Source: Darksidea phi (taxonomy: Eukaryota; Ascomycota; Dothideomycetes; Pleosporales; Lentitheciaceae). From it: a DNA stretch of 64,000 nt. The position numbers were made by a program, and so were the translations under genes. The notes under the pieces were generated by a model that worked only from the letters and a program-made list of their open reading frames with translations, was not told the origin of the DNA and ran no database searches. Shown in pieces: positions 10,728 to 21,464 of this stretch. The stretch spans positions 3,395 to 67,394 of the forward strand of contig JASJFT010000173.1 in the NCBI GenBank assembly GCA_030770425.1, read 5' to 3'. How positions within the stretch are numbered: the first letter of the stretch is position 1; each line of letters begins with the position of its first letter.

Positions 10728-12431
10728 ATGGATCCCGGCTCCGGACTTGAGGAGATGCTTTTCGGCTCCTCATCGCAGGTCCAGCTGGAAGACAACTCGG
10801 ACGACAACTCGGACAATGAGATGCTGGATGCTCTCTACGGCGACAACAGCCCGATGCTTCCATCTCCTGTGTCACAAGAAGATCCAGACGAGCTATCCAG
10901 GACAACGACCAATGGTGTAGGCCCGCATGGCGAGCGAGCAGACACTGGCTCTGCGGTACCTGATAGGTACTGCTCAGCGTTGTCTCCTAGCCCCATCTCT
11001 AACCTATGTCAGGGAAGGCATCATTGCGAGGATCGAAGCGATGCTCGAGACGATTATTGATGGACTATCAGATGACAGTGATGATACGCAACTCTCTATC
11101 ACACTGAAGACACGAGCTGGCTTCACTCGCCGGCAACTCGGCCAATCTAGTGGCATCAGCGCTACCCCATCCCCAAGAACCCGAATTATCACTTACCCGG
11201 GAAATAGTGTGCAGGATGCATGGCGATTCAGTAAGCTATCCTCCGAATTGCAGGTCGTCGCAACTAATAATCTACGCAGCGGTAGTCGTACACATCCTTG
11301 AGCTCATTCACAAGTGTCTGGTTGACAATGTAACCATGACTAAACGGTAAACTATACATCCATCTCTTTATGAAACTTAGACTCATTCTATTTAGAGATC
11401 TGTACTATCGGCATCCCGGTTTGTTCGGGAAGCAGTATATCGTAGACCAATATCTCGAGGTCTTGGCCTGTACCTTTGGGGTACCACGGTCTCTCTTGAA
11501 CGTGGTAAGCTGCACATCTTGAGAACAATGCCACATTAGTCTAACAAATAAGACTGCCGCAGCGAAGGGTCTTATCGCGGGGAATTTCGTCCTTTGGCGC
11601 CACGATGGGAGTTCGGTACATGGGCTAAGCGAAGAAGAAGTTAGCACTTCAGCGTTACAACTCGAGGAGGCATTGACCAATCCTCTAGGGCGTTCTCGTG
11701 CCTAAGATTCATGAGGGCGATGCACTAGACCTGTCATCGGTACACTGGATCCTTGTGATCGAGAAGGAGGCAACGTTCCGCTGCCTGCTTAGCTCGGCCT
11801 GGTGGAGAGATCTCGGTACACGCGGTCTCATACTCACTGTATGTCATTCCGTTCCGCAACACAAGTACTCACGCTGCACTAGGCTAAAGGATACCCGGAT
11901 ATTGCTTCCCGGAAGTTCCTCCGCCATCTTTCCGACATCAGCCCTGGAATTCCAATATTTGCCCTGGTCGACTTCGATCCAGACGGCATCGCCATCATGT
12001 CGACGTACAAGTACGGCTCATACCGAATCGCACACGAGGATGTCGCACACAAGGATACACCTGGCTTGAAATTACCCCAGCTACAGTGGCTCGGTGTGCG
12101 GAGTCACCACATCAGCCGAACTCCGGCAAACGAAGGTGACACGGAAACGGCTGGAGTCGCCGATCTTCAAGGCCTCATGCGATTAACGGCGAGGGACCGC
12201 AAGAAGGCGCAGCAGATGCTAGAGTGGGACCTATGTGCCCCAGACGGTCCAGAACCAGCATGGAGGAGCGAACTGCAGAGGATGCTGACGCTGGGTACCA
12301 AGGCGGAGATGCAGATATTGGACGAGCTCCCGGGGGGTCTGGTATTGTGGGTGAGTAACGAGCTCGAAGCGATGCAAGGATCGAGGTCAGCCGTGAGCGG
12401 CAAGGCTCCAGAGGATGAGATGTTGTTGTAA
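10728..12431 (+). CDS. SPO11: Spo11 meiotic topoisomerase VI A-like nuclease
   Basis: 472 residues in seven exons: 10728-10966, 11013-11230, 11280-11346, 11396-11504, 11553-11639, 11689-11838 and 11883-12431. Introns are 44-49 bp. Spo11 makes the double-strand breaks that start meiotic recombination. The winged-helix (CAP-like) domain carries DLYYRHPG with the tyrosine pair 178/179, the second being the probable attacking residue. The Toprim domain has VIEKEA (Glu265) and DFDPDG (Asp320, 322, 324), the metal-binding set. The C-terminus has WLGVRSHH and a LPGGLVLWVSNELEAM end. The N-terminal 70 residues are acidic and low complexity. All essential motifs are intact, so the gene appears functional, which implies a sexual cycle or recent loss of one. 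Confidence 0.95.
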
Positions 12432-12892
12432 CATGCGCAGCATATAGATGCGGGTCTAGCTCCAGGGATGTGCAGTTATAATGCTGTTTTGCGTGCTTGA
12501 TCAACGCGCGTGAACATGGCCGGTGCAACCAATACAGCGATGAGAGCAAGAGTTACGCACACTTGCATGCTCTGCACACCCTCTTCTGCGGCAGCTGTCC
12601 CGATCGATTCTTCGGTAGCATCGCTCGCCTCGACAGACGATGGAAAAAGCCACGATTCTCAGAGCTGCAACGAGAGCCGCAATAAAGCGCAACAAGACGC
12701 CCGATGTTTACGCCTCCAGCCGCTATGTGTGCCACAATTCTCCGATGGACATGGTAGGACGAGGCGACGCCAAGGGGGTTCGTGCAGCATCGCCAGCACA
12801 TCCCGCTCCACGGCATCCCACGTCCACCAGGCTCGATCTGAGTGCATAGCGACCATGCATTGACCTGCAGTCCAATAAAGCAAATCCACAAT
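12432..12892. other. intergenic
   Basis: It holds the 3' flank of SPO11 and the probable promoter and 5' UTR of the next gene. Short frames on both strands here are GC-rich shadows without family signal. Confidence 0.5.
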
Positions 12893-14428
12893 ATGCCCGA
12901 CTCTGCGGCAGATTCGCGTCCGGCTAGCAGCCCGTTTGAAACACCAGCCGCTCATCGCGACGGCGGGCCACTTTTTTCTGTCCCCCCCGCAGACGGCCAT
13001 GGCTCTGGCGTTGGCGACACCTCGCCCTCCACGCTTCCACCGACACTGACGCCTGCGACGACGACGATACAGTCGGTGTCGCTCGGCGTGCTCTCGACCC
13101 TGTGGGGAGTCAACAGCGCTCCCACCGTGCCCGCCGCCGCCGCCGCCCTCTCGCCCTCGCCCTCGCCCGCGATCCCAGCCATCATCGCCCACGCGCCCTC
13201 GCCCGACGCACAAGAACCCCCTTCGGACCTCGCTACAAGCACAGGCTCGGTGCCCAGTACCACGACGACGCTAACGAACACGCTGCCGCCCACCCAGTCC
13301 GCCGCCCTCCGCGCCCTCAATGCCCCCGCCTTTCAGTCGCAAGCCTCGTCAAACGCCAGAAGCAAAGCTGCGAAGTCGACGTCGAGCCGGACGACACTAT
13401 CAAGCCAGCCCGTGGTGGTACGGACCTACTCGGGTGCACGCCACAGTCCACGGCATTCATCTGGACTCAGTTCGCCTCGCTATACCACCATGAACGGCCA
13501 TGCGTCCCAGAACCCCTCCGCCTTGTCGGCAGGCCTGGCGAGTAGAACCCAGAGGCTACCCTCGCTCGACGACTTCTCCTTCTCGGCCGTCCTCCGCGCT
13601 GTCGACCCAGAGATCAGAGACGCAATTGACGCCATTGCAGAAATTTGCGCCAGGAGTAGAATGAGTCTGGCGGACGAATATGAAGCACATCTTCCCCCGC
13701 AGGGCGAGATCACCGGCACGGGCCCGGGCTGGGCTGCGAGCATGGGTGCCTTGGTCAATCGAGGGCGGATATCGCGAATAGGCCATGGATGGTCGGCCGC
13801 AGAGAACACGCTAACGGCTGTGCCCGAAGCAAGCAGTTCCAGCGAAAAGCTGGCTGGGGATACCAAAGCTAGCACCTCTGGCAGCAGCAAGAAGAGAAGT
13901 CAGTCTGCTTATGGCAGCTTGAAAAGCGTCATCAGTGGGGGCAGCGGGAAGAGAAAGACTATCGCCGATGCTTTAGACCATGCACAGGCCGGTCCGTCTA
14001 CGCAAACAAGCGCGGCGAGATTCGAAGGACCAGCATGGTCAGTGAACACCTCTTCACCAAGTCACCCCGCTATCACCATCATCACGTCCCCGCAGGCCTC
14101 AAAGCAGCTATCGTTCGACACCTCGTCGACCATCAAAGACATCCCCAAAGACGCCGAAGGCGCGCCCACACGCCGTCCACAGACTTCAATCCCTACACAA
14201 GCGCCTTCGCATCGTCGGAATGCATCGTTGACGAGTTTACCGCCGTCCCGAACGCGATCTGGCACGCTGTCATCTCTAGCATCCTGGCTGTCATGGTCTC
14301 GCCCTCCCAACTTAGACTCTAGTTCTCAACAGGAGCTCACGAAGGCAGAGGCGCGACTAAGAGAGATGCTCACACTAGCTCAGGATTCTAGCTTAAGCAA
14401 AGGAAAGGCGCCACTGGGCGTCGCTTGA
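12893..14428 (+). CDS. serine/proline-rich protein of unknown function
   Basis: 511 residues, apparently one exon, from the first ATG (MPDSAADSRP) at 12893. Most of the chain is low-complexity Ser/Thr/Pro/Ala sequence predicted to be disordered. One compact acidic, helical block stands out at about 225-275: LPSLDDFSFSAVLRAVDPEI followed by DAIDAIAEICARSRMSLAD. I believe this block is shared by uncharacterised ascomycete proteins, but cannot name a domain. A basic stretch (SSKKRSQSAYGSL, GSGKRKTIAD) could be a nuclear signal or phosphorylation region. A final helix (QQELTKAEARLREMLTLAQD) may form a coiled coil. No signal peptide or membrane helix. A regulatory or scaffold role is only a guess. 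Confidence 0.7.
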   Translation: MPDSAADSRPASSPFETPAAHRDGGPLFSVPPADGHGSGVGDTSPSTLPPTLTPATTTIQSVSLGVLSTLWGVNSAPTVPAAAAALSPSPSPAIPAIIAHAPSPDAQEPPSDLATSTGSVPSTTTTLTNTLPPTQSAALRALNAPAFQSQASSNARSKAAKSTSSRTTLSSQPVVVRTYSGARHSPRHSSGLSSPRYTTMNGHASQNPSALSAGLASRTQRLPSLDDFSFSAVLRAVDPEIRDAIDAIAEICARSRMSLADEYEAHLPPQGEITGTGPGWAASMGALVNRGRISRIGHGWSAAENTLTAVPEASSSSEKLAGDTKASTSGSSKKRSQSAYGSLKSVISGGSGKRKTIADALDHAQAGPSTQTSAARFEGPAWSVNTSSPSHPAITIITSPQASKQLSFDTSSTIKDIPKDAEGAPTRRPQTSIPTQAPSHRRNASLTSLPPSRTRSGTLSSLASWLSWSRPPNLDSSSQQELTKAEARLREMLTLAQDSSLSKGKAPLGVA

Positions 14429-14898
14429 GCCTGTGGGGTGTGTCGACCCCGGCCTTGGTTGGCATTGTGTATGAGGCCGGTTCGCATTTAGAGATACCCA
14501 AGAACAAAAAGGGGACACGGAACAAAATCGGGGAGGTATCTTGTGATTGATTGGCGTCGATTTGGGGGTCCGATTCTGGTAACGAACTCACGAATTACGG
14601 TCAATGCCTTACGAATAAGAAACGAAATGATATAATGACTATGATGAACTACGCCAGGCTGTCTTAATACGAAGAAGCAAATTGAATCCTTTTACGGCAA
14701 TCACTTGCGTGTTTTCTGTCTCTCTCCTACTTTCCTAATTTATAGCGAGATGTTCTGGTGTGGACTCAGCAGATGTAGCTGTAGCAAGCAATCCTAGGCT
14801 ACGTCAGGCTGCACCACCCAAAACCGTAGCCCAATTGTATAGCGGACAGAATTCAAAGTGCGAAAGTCTACTAAATCAAACAATTCCCGCCCACAGCG
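14429..14898. other. intergenic
   Basis: 3' flank of the serine-rich gene and upstream flank of the F-box-like remnant. No coding signal. Confidence 0.5.
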
Positions 14899-15830
14899 AT
14901 GCGCACCCTCTCCACATACGGACTCCTCGAGCCCATCTTTTCCCACCTCCTCGAACGAGACATGCTCCTCGCCCAACACGTATGCAAAACCTGACATAAC
15001 CCTCATCTCAAACTCTTCAACCCTCCAAACAGCACTATACTTCCGCGCTCCAAAGCTCTACAACCCCAATCCCAACCCCAGCTTTCCCTTCCGAAGACTA
15101 CACCTTCAACCCGCTCATCACATCCGCCTTCTCCTTCCTCCTCATGCCCGGCCGGCACTTGGGGGATGAAATAAACGAGTAGGAACTTTACAGCGGCCAT
15201 CCCGACGTACACCCCGTCGTGCTCATAACTTTCCAGAACCCTGCCTGGATGGGTAACGAAGATGCGTGGAAAGGAGGGAAGCTAGTTGGTGGAGGATGTT
15301 CGTTGCTATCCGCCGGTTACACGGGTTGTTTTTGAAACATGGAATTATGGTAGGGAAGTGAGTATATTGTTATGAATGCTGTGGAGTTTGGACCGAGGAG
15401 GGATGGAGGGGGAGGGGGAGGAGGAGAAGGAGAAGGAAAACGAGAGGGGTGAGAGAGGCTGGATTAAGCATGGTGGGGAGAATGTGAGAGTGGAGGAAGA
15501 GCGTGGACTTAAGAAAAGACATGTACAGGAAACCAATCGAGTCTGGATATATGCTTCAGCACTACATATACGCCGCGTGAGATATTCGAATCGGACAACA
15601 ACCCCCATCTCGAACTACACGAAGATACGCAAAGCCCCTCCGAAATCGGCGCCCCTGACGCCAACGACGACGTGCAAATCGGACCCCATGATATACACGC
15701 ACCGGGGCTCACGCTCACGATCGCTATGTGGTATAGCCACCCTGGCATTAGAGTGGAAGAAAATCACTGTCCGCAGTACCAGAGCGATGCTTTTGAGCCT
15801 GTGGTGTTTGGGCCGGAACATATCGTTTAG
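14899..15830 (+). pseudogene. decayed F-box-type gene
   Basis: The translation opens with TYGLLEPIFSHLLERDMLLA and QHVCKT, the pattern of the F-box helices in a large fungal family. It then meets TGA at 14992, where a Trp is expected (CKTW). After a frame change it continues as LISNSSTLQTALYFRAP, then in another frame FNPLITSAFSFLLMPGRHLG, and near the 3' end PGLTLTIAMWYSHPGIRV and PVVFGPEHIV before TAG at 15828. The homology-bearing pieces lie in three frames with no plausible introns between them, so the gene is broken. F-box proteins normally act as substrate adaptors for SCF ubiquitin ligases. Confidence 0.55.
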
Positions 15831-16282
15831 AGTAGGATGTACAAAATTGATATGCGATTGGGTGCAGTGATGACGGTTGTTTTAGGTACAAGGTATGATA
15901 AGGATGGGCGGTTTGATGGGGAACTTATGTGAGTGGTTCTGGGAGGTTGGAGAGTGTTTGTTTCGTGTGTCGTATTTCTATTGTGTTTGGAGAGGAGAGA
16001 TTGGGAAAGTGAAAAAAGACTGGAGCCGCGTAGCAAGAGGCTCATCCGGGAAGATAGTACTAGGCGATATTTCCTATACACTATCCTATTAACATGCTAC
16101 AAACTTAATTTTTTTTTTCCCGCGGTGCACAAATCCAGATAACACATGGATTGCGTCAACGGCAGTGTAGTTTCCACTGGTTCCGTATAGTTCTGAAAGA
16201 AAGAGAGAATCATAGCAACCCTGCAGTCTTCCTTGGCTGCCTCGGTGCGTATTCGTTTGTGACGTTTATGAGCCCTTTCGCT
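15831..16282. other. intergenic
   Basis: Flank of the F-box remnant and 3' flank of the following minus-strand gene. Contains a T-run near 16109-16118; nothing else is seen. Confidence 0.5.
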
Positions 16283-17017
16283 TCACAGAATTCCTGCGAC
16301 ATTCCCGTGAACAGTGCATCGTACTCTTCCGCACGTAGCGCATTCCCATTCGTCTAGGATAGCTGAGGGATGTTAGAATTCCAACAGATTTCCCAATACA
16401 CGAACCTAATATCGTTCTTACTAACCGCACGATGATGGCCCCTTGGCCAACAATTCTAAAAATGTTGGTGATATGTCTTCGTAGGCAGCCCAGCCATCCC
16501 CTCTGTACTCGGGCTGGGCTACCTTGAATATAAACACATCGCCCCAGTATGTGCCGCCGTAAAGCCGCTCGCTGATCCATTCCGGAACAGATGTATTCTG
16601 AGGCAAGTCGTCAAGTGCCAAGGAGTAGAAGACGTAATAAGCCCCAGCACAAGAACTGTGGTTATGATGTAGCAGATGACGCCGTGACGTGATAAGACAC
16701 CGTTGCCTGAGATGGTGCCCTTTCCACGGATGGAAAATTTCTAGCAGCTGATACGGTTGCAGCAGCTGGTGTAGTTGCTGGAGCTCAAGTCGGTGACTGT
16801 CGCGAAACTCCCACCCCCGTTGACCCCAATACTCGCGGAAGTTAGGAACGTGGAACAGGAAGTCGTATGTGGATCCAGGTGGGGCCGTCGTGGCAAGCGA
16901 GAGGAGGTGGGCTGGAGTGCCATCAGCCGGTATCCTAACGCCAGTAACAGTGACGGTTGGGGGACTTGGCGATTCCGGCAATAGCTGTTTTCCGAGAGAG
17001 AATATTGAAGAGAGCAT
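16283..17017 (-). CDS. small protein with C-terminal cysteine-rich motif, unknown function
   Basis: 220 residues in two exons: 16426-17017 and 16283-16353, with a 72-bp intron (16354-16425). The first exon has a short hydrophobic start (MLSSIFSLGKQLLP), then TVTVTGVRIPADGTPAHLLS, EYWGQRGWEFRDSHRLEL, YYVFYSLALDDLPQN, VPEWISERLYGG and YEDISPTFLELLAKGPSSC. Reading past the splice site restores a cysteine cluster, SSCDEWECATCGRVRCTVHG, that would be lost in an unspliced reading; its spacing suggests metal binding. I recall similar uncharacterised fungal proteins with the same order. The stretch at about 80-115, rich in Leu, Gln and His, looks like a local insertion or slipped frame. It sits between decayed F-box genes but is itself intact. 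Confidence 0.65.
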
Positions 17018-17758
17018 TATGGATAGCGGATATAAGAGAGAAGCCTAGGTTCAGAGTTGAGGACGGACTGGGCTGGTGGGGTTGTCGCAGCCTGATGCCT
17101 CTTCGCTGCCGGATTGGTACAAGCGGATGCGGGGAAGCCGGGCCGCCGATGAAGGATGTATTACAGAACGGCTGCTCTCTTGGGCTTGCGCTTTTACGAT
17201 TTATTAGAAACTCGTTCTATTGCATCTTCGTATCAGGTCATGGTGTTGGTCAGCGCACGATTTTTTTACGCAAAATGATGATGCTCCCGGACTGCTGCAC
17301 ACATCCTCAATTCAAGCCATGACAATTTCCCTTCCTCTCACAGAAGCCTCTTCGAAAACTGTATTTTTCCATGAAATATTTGTAGCCATATAATCTTCGC
17401 GTCATCATTTCCCTGTTCCTTCTCCTCGCTTTCGATCTGGTCGATGGATTTAAGTAGTATCGATCGAAGTAGAGCACGATCCTGCGGCCTGTGGTGGAGA
17501 GTTTCTTCACGAGAATACGTCTCCCGATGGGAAAAAAGCATGATCAAAGACGAAGAAGATGGCAGGTGGGAATATGCCCCCAAGTTGTTGATATTGCGAT
17601 TATCCAATCAGTGTCGGTTTCGATGTGAGAAATTCTGCGTGCGCATTTGGCCAATTCGAGGATGTCAAACTACTGATAACGATCGTCGTTGCTGAAGTTG
17701 TAAAGCGCGATATTCCGGACGTTGGGGCAGTGGTAAAGCAGGGAAGCCATCTTGCAAT
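17018..17758. other. upstream of the Cys-motif gene; trailing F-box remnants
   Basis: On the minus strand, 17620-17758 continues the resemblance of the neighbouring F-box gene in a shifted frame (VTTVFVNCKMASLLYHCPNV, NIALYNFSND), then hits a stop. The rest, nearer 17018, is the likely promoter of the Cys-motif gene. Confidence 0.5.
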
Positions 17759-18308
17759 TCACGAATACTGTGGTAACATTGCTCCATTGAAGAGTACCAT
17801 AGTGTTCACAGACTGGAGAGCCTCTCTAAAAGCGTATATATAAGAGTCTGGAATATTTATCCCCAGGCTTTGGAGATTGTAGAGGCTGCACGGGAAAGTT
17901 ATGGCGAAGGAACATTCGACAGCTAATTAGAATATAACACGGACGGCCGGTTCCTTCGTACCCTAACAATCGACCATAGAGATCCAAATGTACTGTGCGA
18001 ACGTTTTCGAGATGATGGATATCGTTCGAGAGTCCGTCAATGGCCTTGCGGATGGCTTCCCAGGCGTCCCACACCCTGATTCTGCGGCTGAAAACTTTGG
18101 CGGGGGCGATCGGCCTTAACAGAATGGGCTCTAAGAATTTGCGGAAGCGACGAATCACCGAAGAAAGGTGCATTACCGGCGTCGGTGGATGCCTACGGCG
18201 GTCTTTGCAGGGGCTCGGGAGGTGGTCAACGATCTCCAGGAGGACATCATTGTTGAGGTCGCACAACCTGAACGTGGGAGATGAATTTCTGAGCGATCCA
18301 GAAGCCAT
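17759..18308 (-). pseudogene. truncated F-box protein gene
   Basis: The start MASGSLRNSSP at 18308 leads into the F-box-like LCDLNNDVLLEIVDHLPSP and IRRFRKFLEPILLRPI. A good intron (17886-17940, branch CCATAAC, acceptor GCAG) joins exon 17941-18308 to LYNLQSLGINIPDSYIYAF and LQSVNTMVLFNG, ending at TGA 17759. That gives only 164 residues, whereas members of the family usually run to several hundred. Downstream homology (see 17620-17758) continues one frame over, so a frameshift has probably truncated the gene. A short functional product cannot be excluded. Confidence 0.55.
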
Positions 18309-18721
18309 TGAAAATAGGATATGAATCTATTACAAAGGAACTCTGAAAATTGTCGTTCATTAATGCTTGGTGGTTGCCTACATTCGCCACGCCGCATGCA
18401 CACATGTCGCTGCCTAGCCTCCTTTAGACTCGGACGCAAGCGGGCCGCTCCAAGGAGTAGGCAGAGGTTGAGTCATTGGTTTATTGGCTATATACGGATC
18501 CGTGGGCGCTTATCCGCTGAGACCTGTATATGTTAAGGTTCCCTGGTTAACAGTTGCTCAACGCTTTAGGAAAATAGAAGATGTAGAGAACAAATGTAGT
18601 GACAGATGTTGCGGCTAACAATCGTATAATAAAGTAAGAAAGCTACCTCGTAAGATTTTGCACAGCGGATGATCGATCAGCATCACCAAGAGGATAAGAT
18701 TGCCTGTAACTGCTGTTGTTG
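18309..18721. other. intergenic
   Basis: Between two F-box loci. Probable promoter of the 18308 gene; no other feature seen. Confidence 0.45.
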
Positions 18722-20036
18722 TTATCCATACATTTGAAAACAGCACACCACACACTTTTCGAACTGGATAATAGGTCTCGCGCCATGCAGGCTCCAAAAA
18801 CAGGAGGTTTGTCTGTATGAAGCTGTCGAAGACCTTTGAACCATATCTAGACTATTTCCATTTCCCAGGACCCGTTCTCTGAAGCGTTGTTTCGGTGTCG
18901 TCCTCATCGCTTCTCTTTCTATCGCTACTCTCTGAATATTCGATCGCGCCGATGGTCTTATAATCTCGTTACTAGTGGCAATCTCTCGCCGCGAACCTTC
19001 TGGGCAACCAAGCCTTCTACAGGCCAAAACTCGTTTAACCCTTCGATAGCACTGAACGCAAGCCCTGCAGCCTTGTTAAACTCTGAAGCTTTGTTTTCCG
19101 CCAAATCGAGATGAGCCATGTCCGGTAGTGCAAGGACCCTAAGATGTTTGAATGCTTGTCCAACCAGGCTAATGATTTCGGGTACCATTGGTCATCATCG
19201 TAGCCTTGTATGCTAAGGCGCTGCAAATGCGGAAAGGCAGTATTTAGATGTTCAATCTCATTTGGGTCCCAGTAGGCGTCCACCAAAATGCCGACAACGG
19301 TGGGTGCATGCTTGGGTAGTCCAACTAGATGGAGTTCGCAGAGAGTGTCGTCCGTACTGGACTTTTTGGGAAGACCAAAGTGCTGAACTCAGGACAGAAG
19401 CGGAGTGGAAATGACATTGAATACAAAACAACCGAGGCGGTTATATCCTTGAACGACAGCCTGGAGGCGGTGTTCACTGCCTGCATGGAACTTTCGAAAA
19501 CGAGCGCATATGATCCTCTAAGATTGATATGCAGGCGCTGCGGGTAGACGGGGTGCGCAAAATTCGAAGATGAAAGCGTTTTCGGCAGGTAGAGTTCCTT
19601 TATTCTTCCAGTAGTGTTGATCGAGATGGGGGTGTAAGGAATGAATGTTGCGGAGGGTGTACTTGATAGGCCGCCAATGGCCCTATGGACTACCTTCCAA
19701 CCATGGGTCTCTTCACCCTGATTATATATGTAAGAGGTCATGTATCCTAGCACATACGACCATAGGACGCTGAATACAAGGCTTCCCGTTCGCTCAGCCA
19801 TATTTAAGCAGCGTACCGGTGGACTAGTAGTTAGGTGGGTGACCACTAGCGAATCCCCACTGTTGTATGTTTTTTTTCTTTTTTTTTTTGCCGAAAGGCA
19901 AGAAAGTACTCGCCGAATCAGTTACAAGGTGGTCGACAACCAACAGCAAGATGTCATTGCAAAGGATGCACAAGGTGAGCGGGGGATGTGCGTTCTGACT
20001 TGAGCCAAACCCCATGCTGAAAGATGTGAAAATCAT
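18722..20036 (-). pseudogene. decayed F-box/leucine-rich-type gene
   Basis: Pieces in order on the minus strand: LTLCILCNDILLLVVDHLVT near 19960 (F-box start); an A-tract; HGWKVVHRAIGGLSSTP; RLHINLRGSYALVFESS; then in a second frame LCELHLVGLPKHAPTVVGIL and DAYWDPNEIEHLNTAFPHLQ; then in a third frame FKHLRVLALPDMAHLDLAE and SNEIIRPSARSNIQRVAIE. At least two frame changes (near 19370 and 19185) have no room for introns, and stops occur in each frame. It is most similar in layout to the 17.8 and 14.9 kb loci. It is dead or badly damaged; sequencing error at the homopolymer could explain only the first break. Confidence 0.6.
19870..19889. repeat. T-rich homopolymer tract
   Basis: A run of 20 bases, T apart from a single C, within the decayed F-box locus. 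A likely site of slippage or sequencing error. Confidence 0.8.
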
Positions 20037-21464
20037 GATACGACCGCGAAAGGCGAGCGAGAAGGCAATGTCATATATGTATCTCAGCGTGCCAATGATG
20101 GGGCAAAGATATCGGCTGGTCGATTAGATGCCGTATAAACGCACATGGCTGCTCGCGTGGGTCATCAATACTACGAAGCCGGAACTGCTCGATATTTGTG
20201 GTCATGCGAGAAGGGGCAGAGTATGGATCTGACATGAACGAAGTAGCAAAGACCAGAACTTTCTCCTGTAGTCTCACCCAAGAGTGGGGGCGGCGCGCAA
20301 AGCTCCTCAAGCTACCGATTTAAGATAGTCGTCATCGTTTAAATCAAGGATCGCCAACCGACATACTGTTCCACACGCGGTACGTCACAATGGAAACTGC
20401 TTAGTAAGCGAATCCATCCGAAGTCGCATCACTCTCCGCGACTCTAAGATCTCAACTTCTTCCTTGAAATTGCATACTCTCTCATCTCCGATCCTTGGGC
20501 TTCCATTCATCCTATCTGAGATAGTACCCCAGCTCTTTGTATCCACCACGGAACCTCCAGGCTTTGGCTTGCGGTAAAGCTCCACGACACCACGTTGAAG
20601 AAACTCATTCCTCCCGCATATAACGGCCGCTCCACCGCGCTATGGTTACCCGCAGCACAAGACTCCTCACCTCTGTTCGCTGTCTAAGACTCTTACGCCC
20701 GATGTGTATGGATGCAGATGGAGTTTTACACTCCCTGGACTGCGTCGCTAGCCGACTGCCGCTTTTGTCCAATTCTTCCCTTTCCGCCGTCGCACTGATG
20801 CAGAAGTGCCAAAATACCGAACCTTTAGTTTTTGACTAACTAAAAACTGCGCGAAGATTGATTTCTTCACATATTGCTTATTAAAGGCAGCAACGATGTT
20901 CGACAAGGAAAAGAAGGTCGATGTTAGGTCACGACCGACTACCGCACAGTAGTACTGCAAGCATCAATAAACACCCGTCATTCTGGAAAAGAGCTAAAAG
21001 CTCAATTTTAACCAATATGATACCGATCTATCAAAATGGCAGCCTCTCGTAGCATTCGTGGGAAGCCAATGACCGCATTCCTTCCATCTCCCTTGCGCTG
21101 TCATCGTAGGGCTGTTGTTGTCTTTCCATATTTCTTCTTCATTCCGCACTGCTTGTTGTGACTACTGTAAGATATCACCAAGACACCTGAGCATGTATGT
21201 TTATCTCGGAATTCCTCAATGTTGTGGTAAATGCTACTGCCGCGGTTGCGCCCGCCGTTCATTACTTTCAAGTCTTTCTCGCCAGCCCTGGCGGTCGAGT
21301 AAACAGAAGAGGAGGATATATGGACAGAAGGCCATCAACACGCGATACTAATTTGTTAAGCGACGTACGAATCTAACCGGTGCGGCTACTACAGATACCA
21401 TTTGCGCATAGCAACGACGTTCTGATCGAATCTACTTGAGTGAGAAGGTCTGGAATCTTAGGCC
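20037..21464. other. long intergenic stretch
   Basis: Only short unsupported frames on both strands. The last few hundred bases must contain the promoter of the 1195-residue gene. No repeats or RNA genes recognised. Confidence 0.5.

Noticed and set aside
12501..13545. Overlapping frames on both strands around 12.5-13.5 kb
   Set aside because: GC-rich shadows of the serine-rich gene; Arg/Gly-biased and without homology.
15376..15870. 164-codon plus-strand frame as a separate gene
   Set aside because: It overlaps the F-box remnant in another frame and begins with a low-complexity Glu/Lys run; not a gene.
19325..19846. 173-codon minus frame as an intact gene
   Set aside because: Family resemblance continues past its stop in other frames, so it is one piece of a broken gene.
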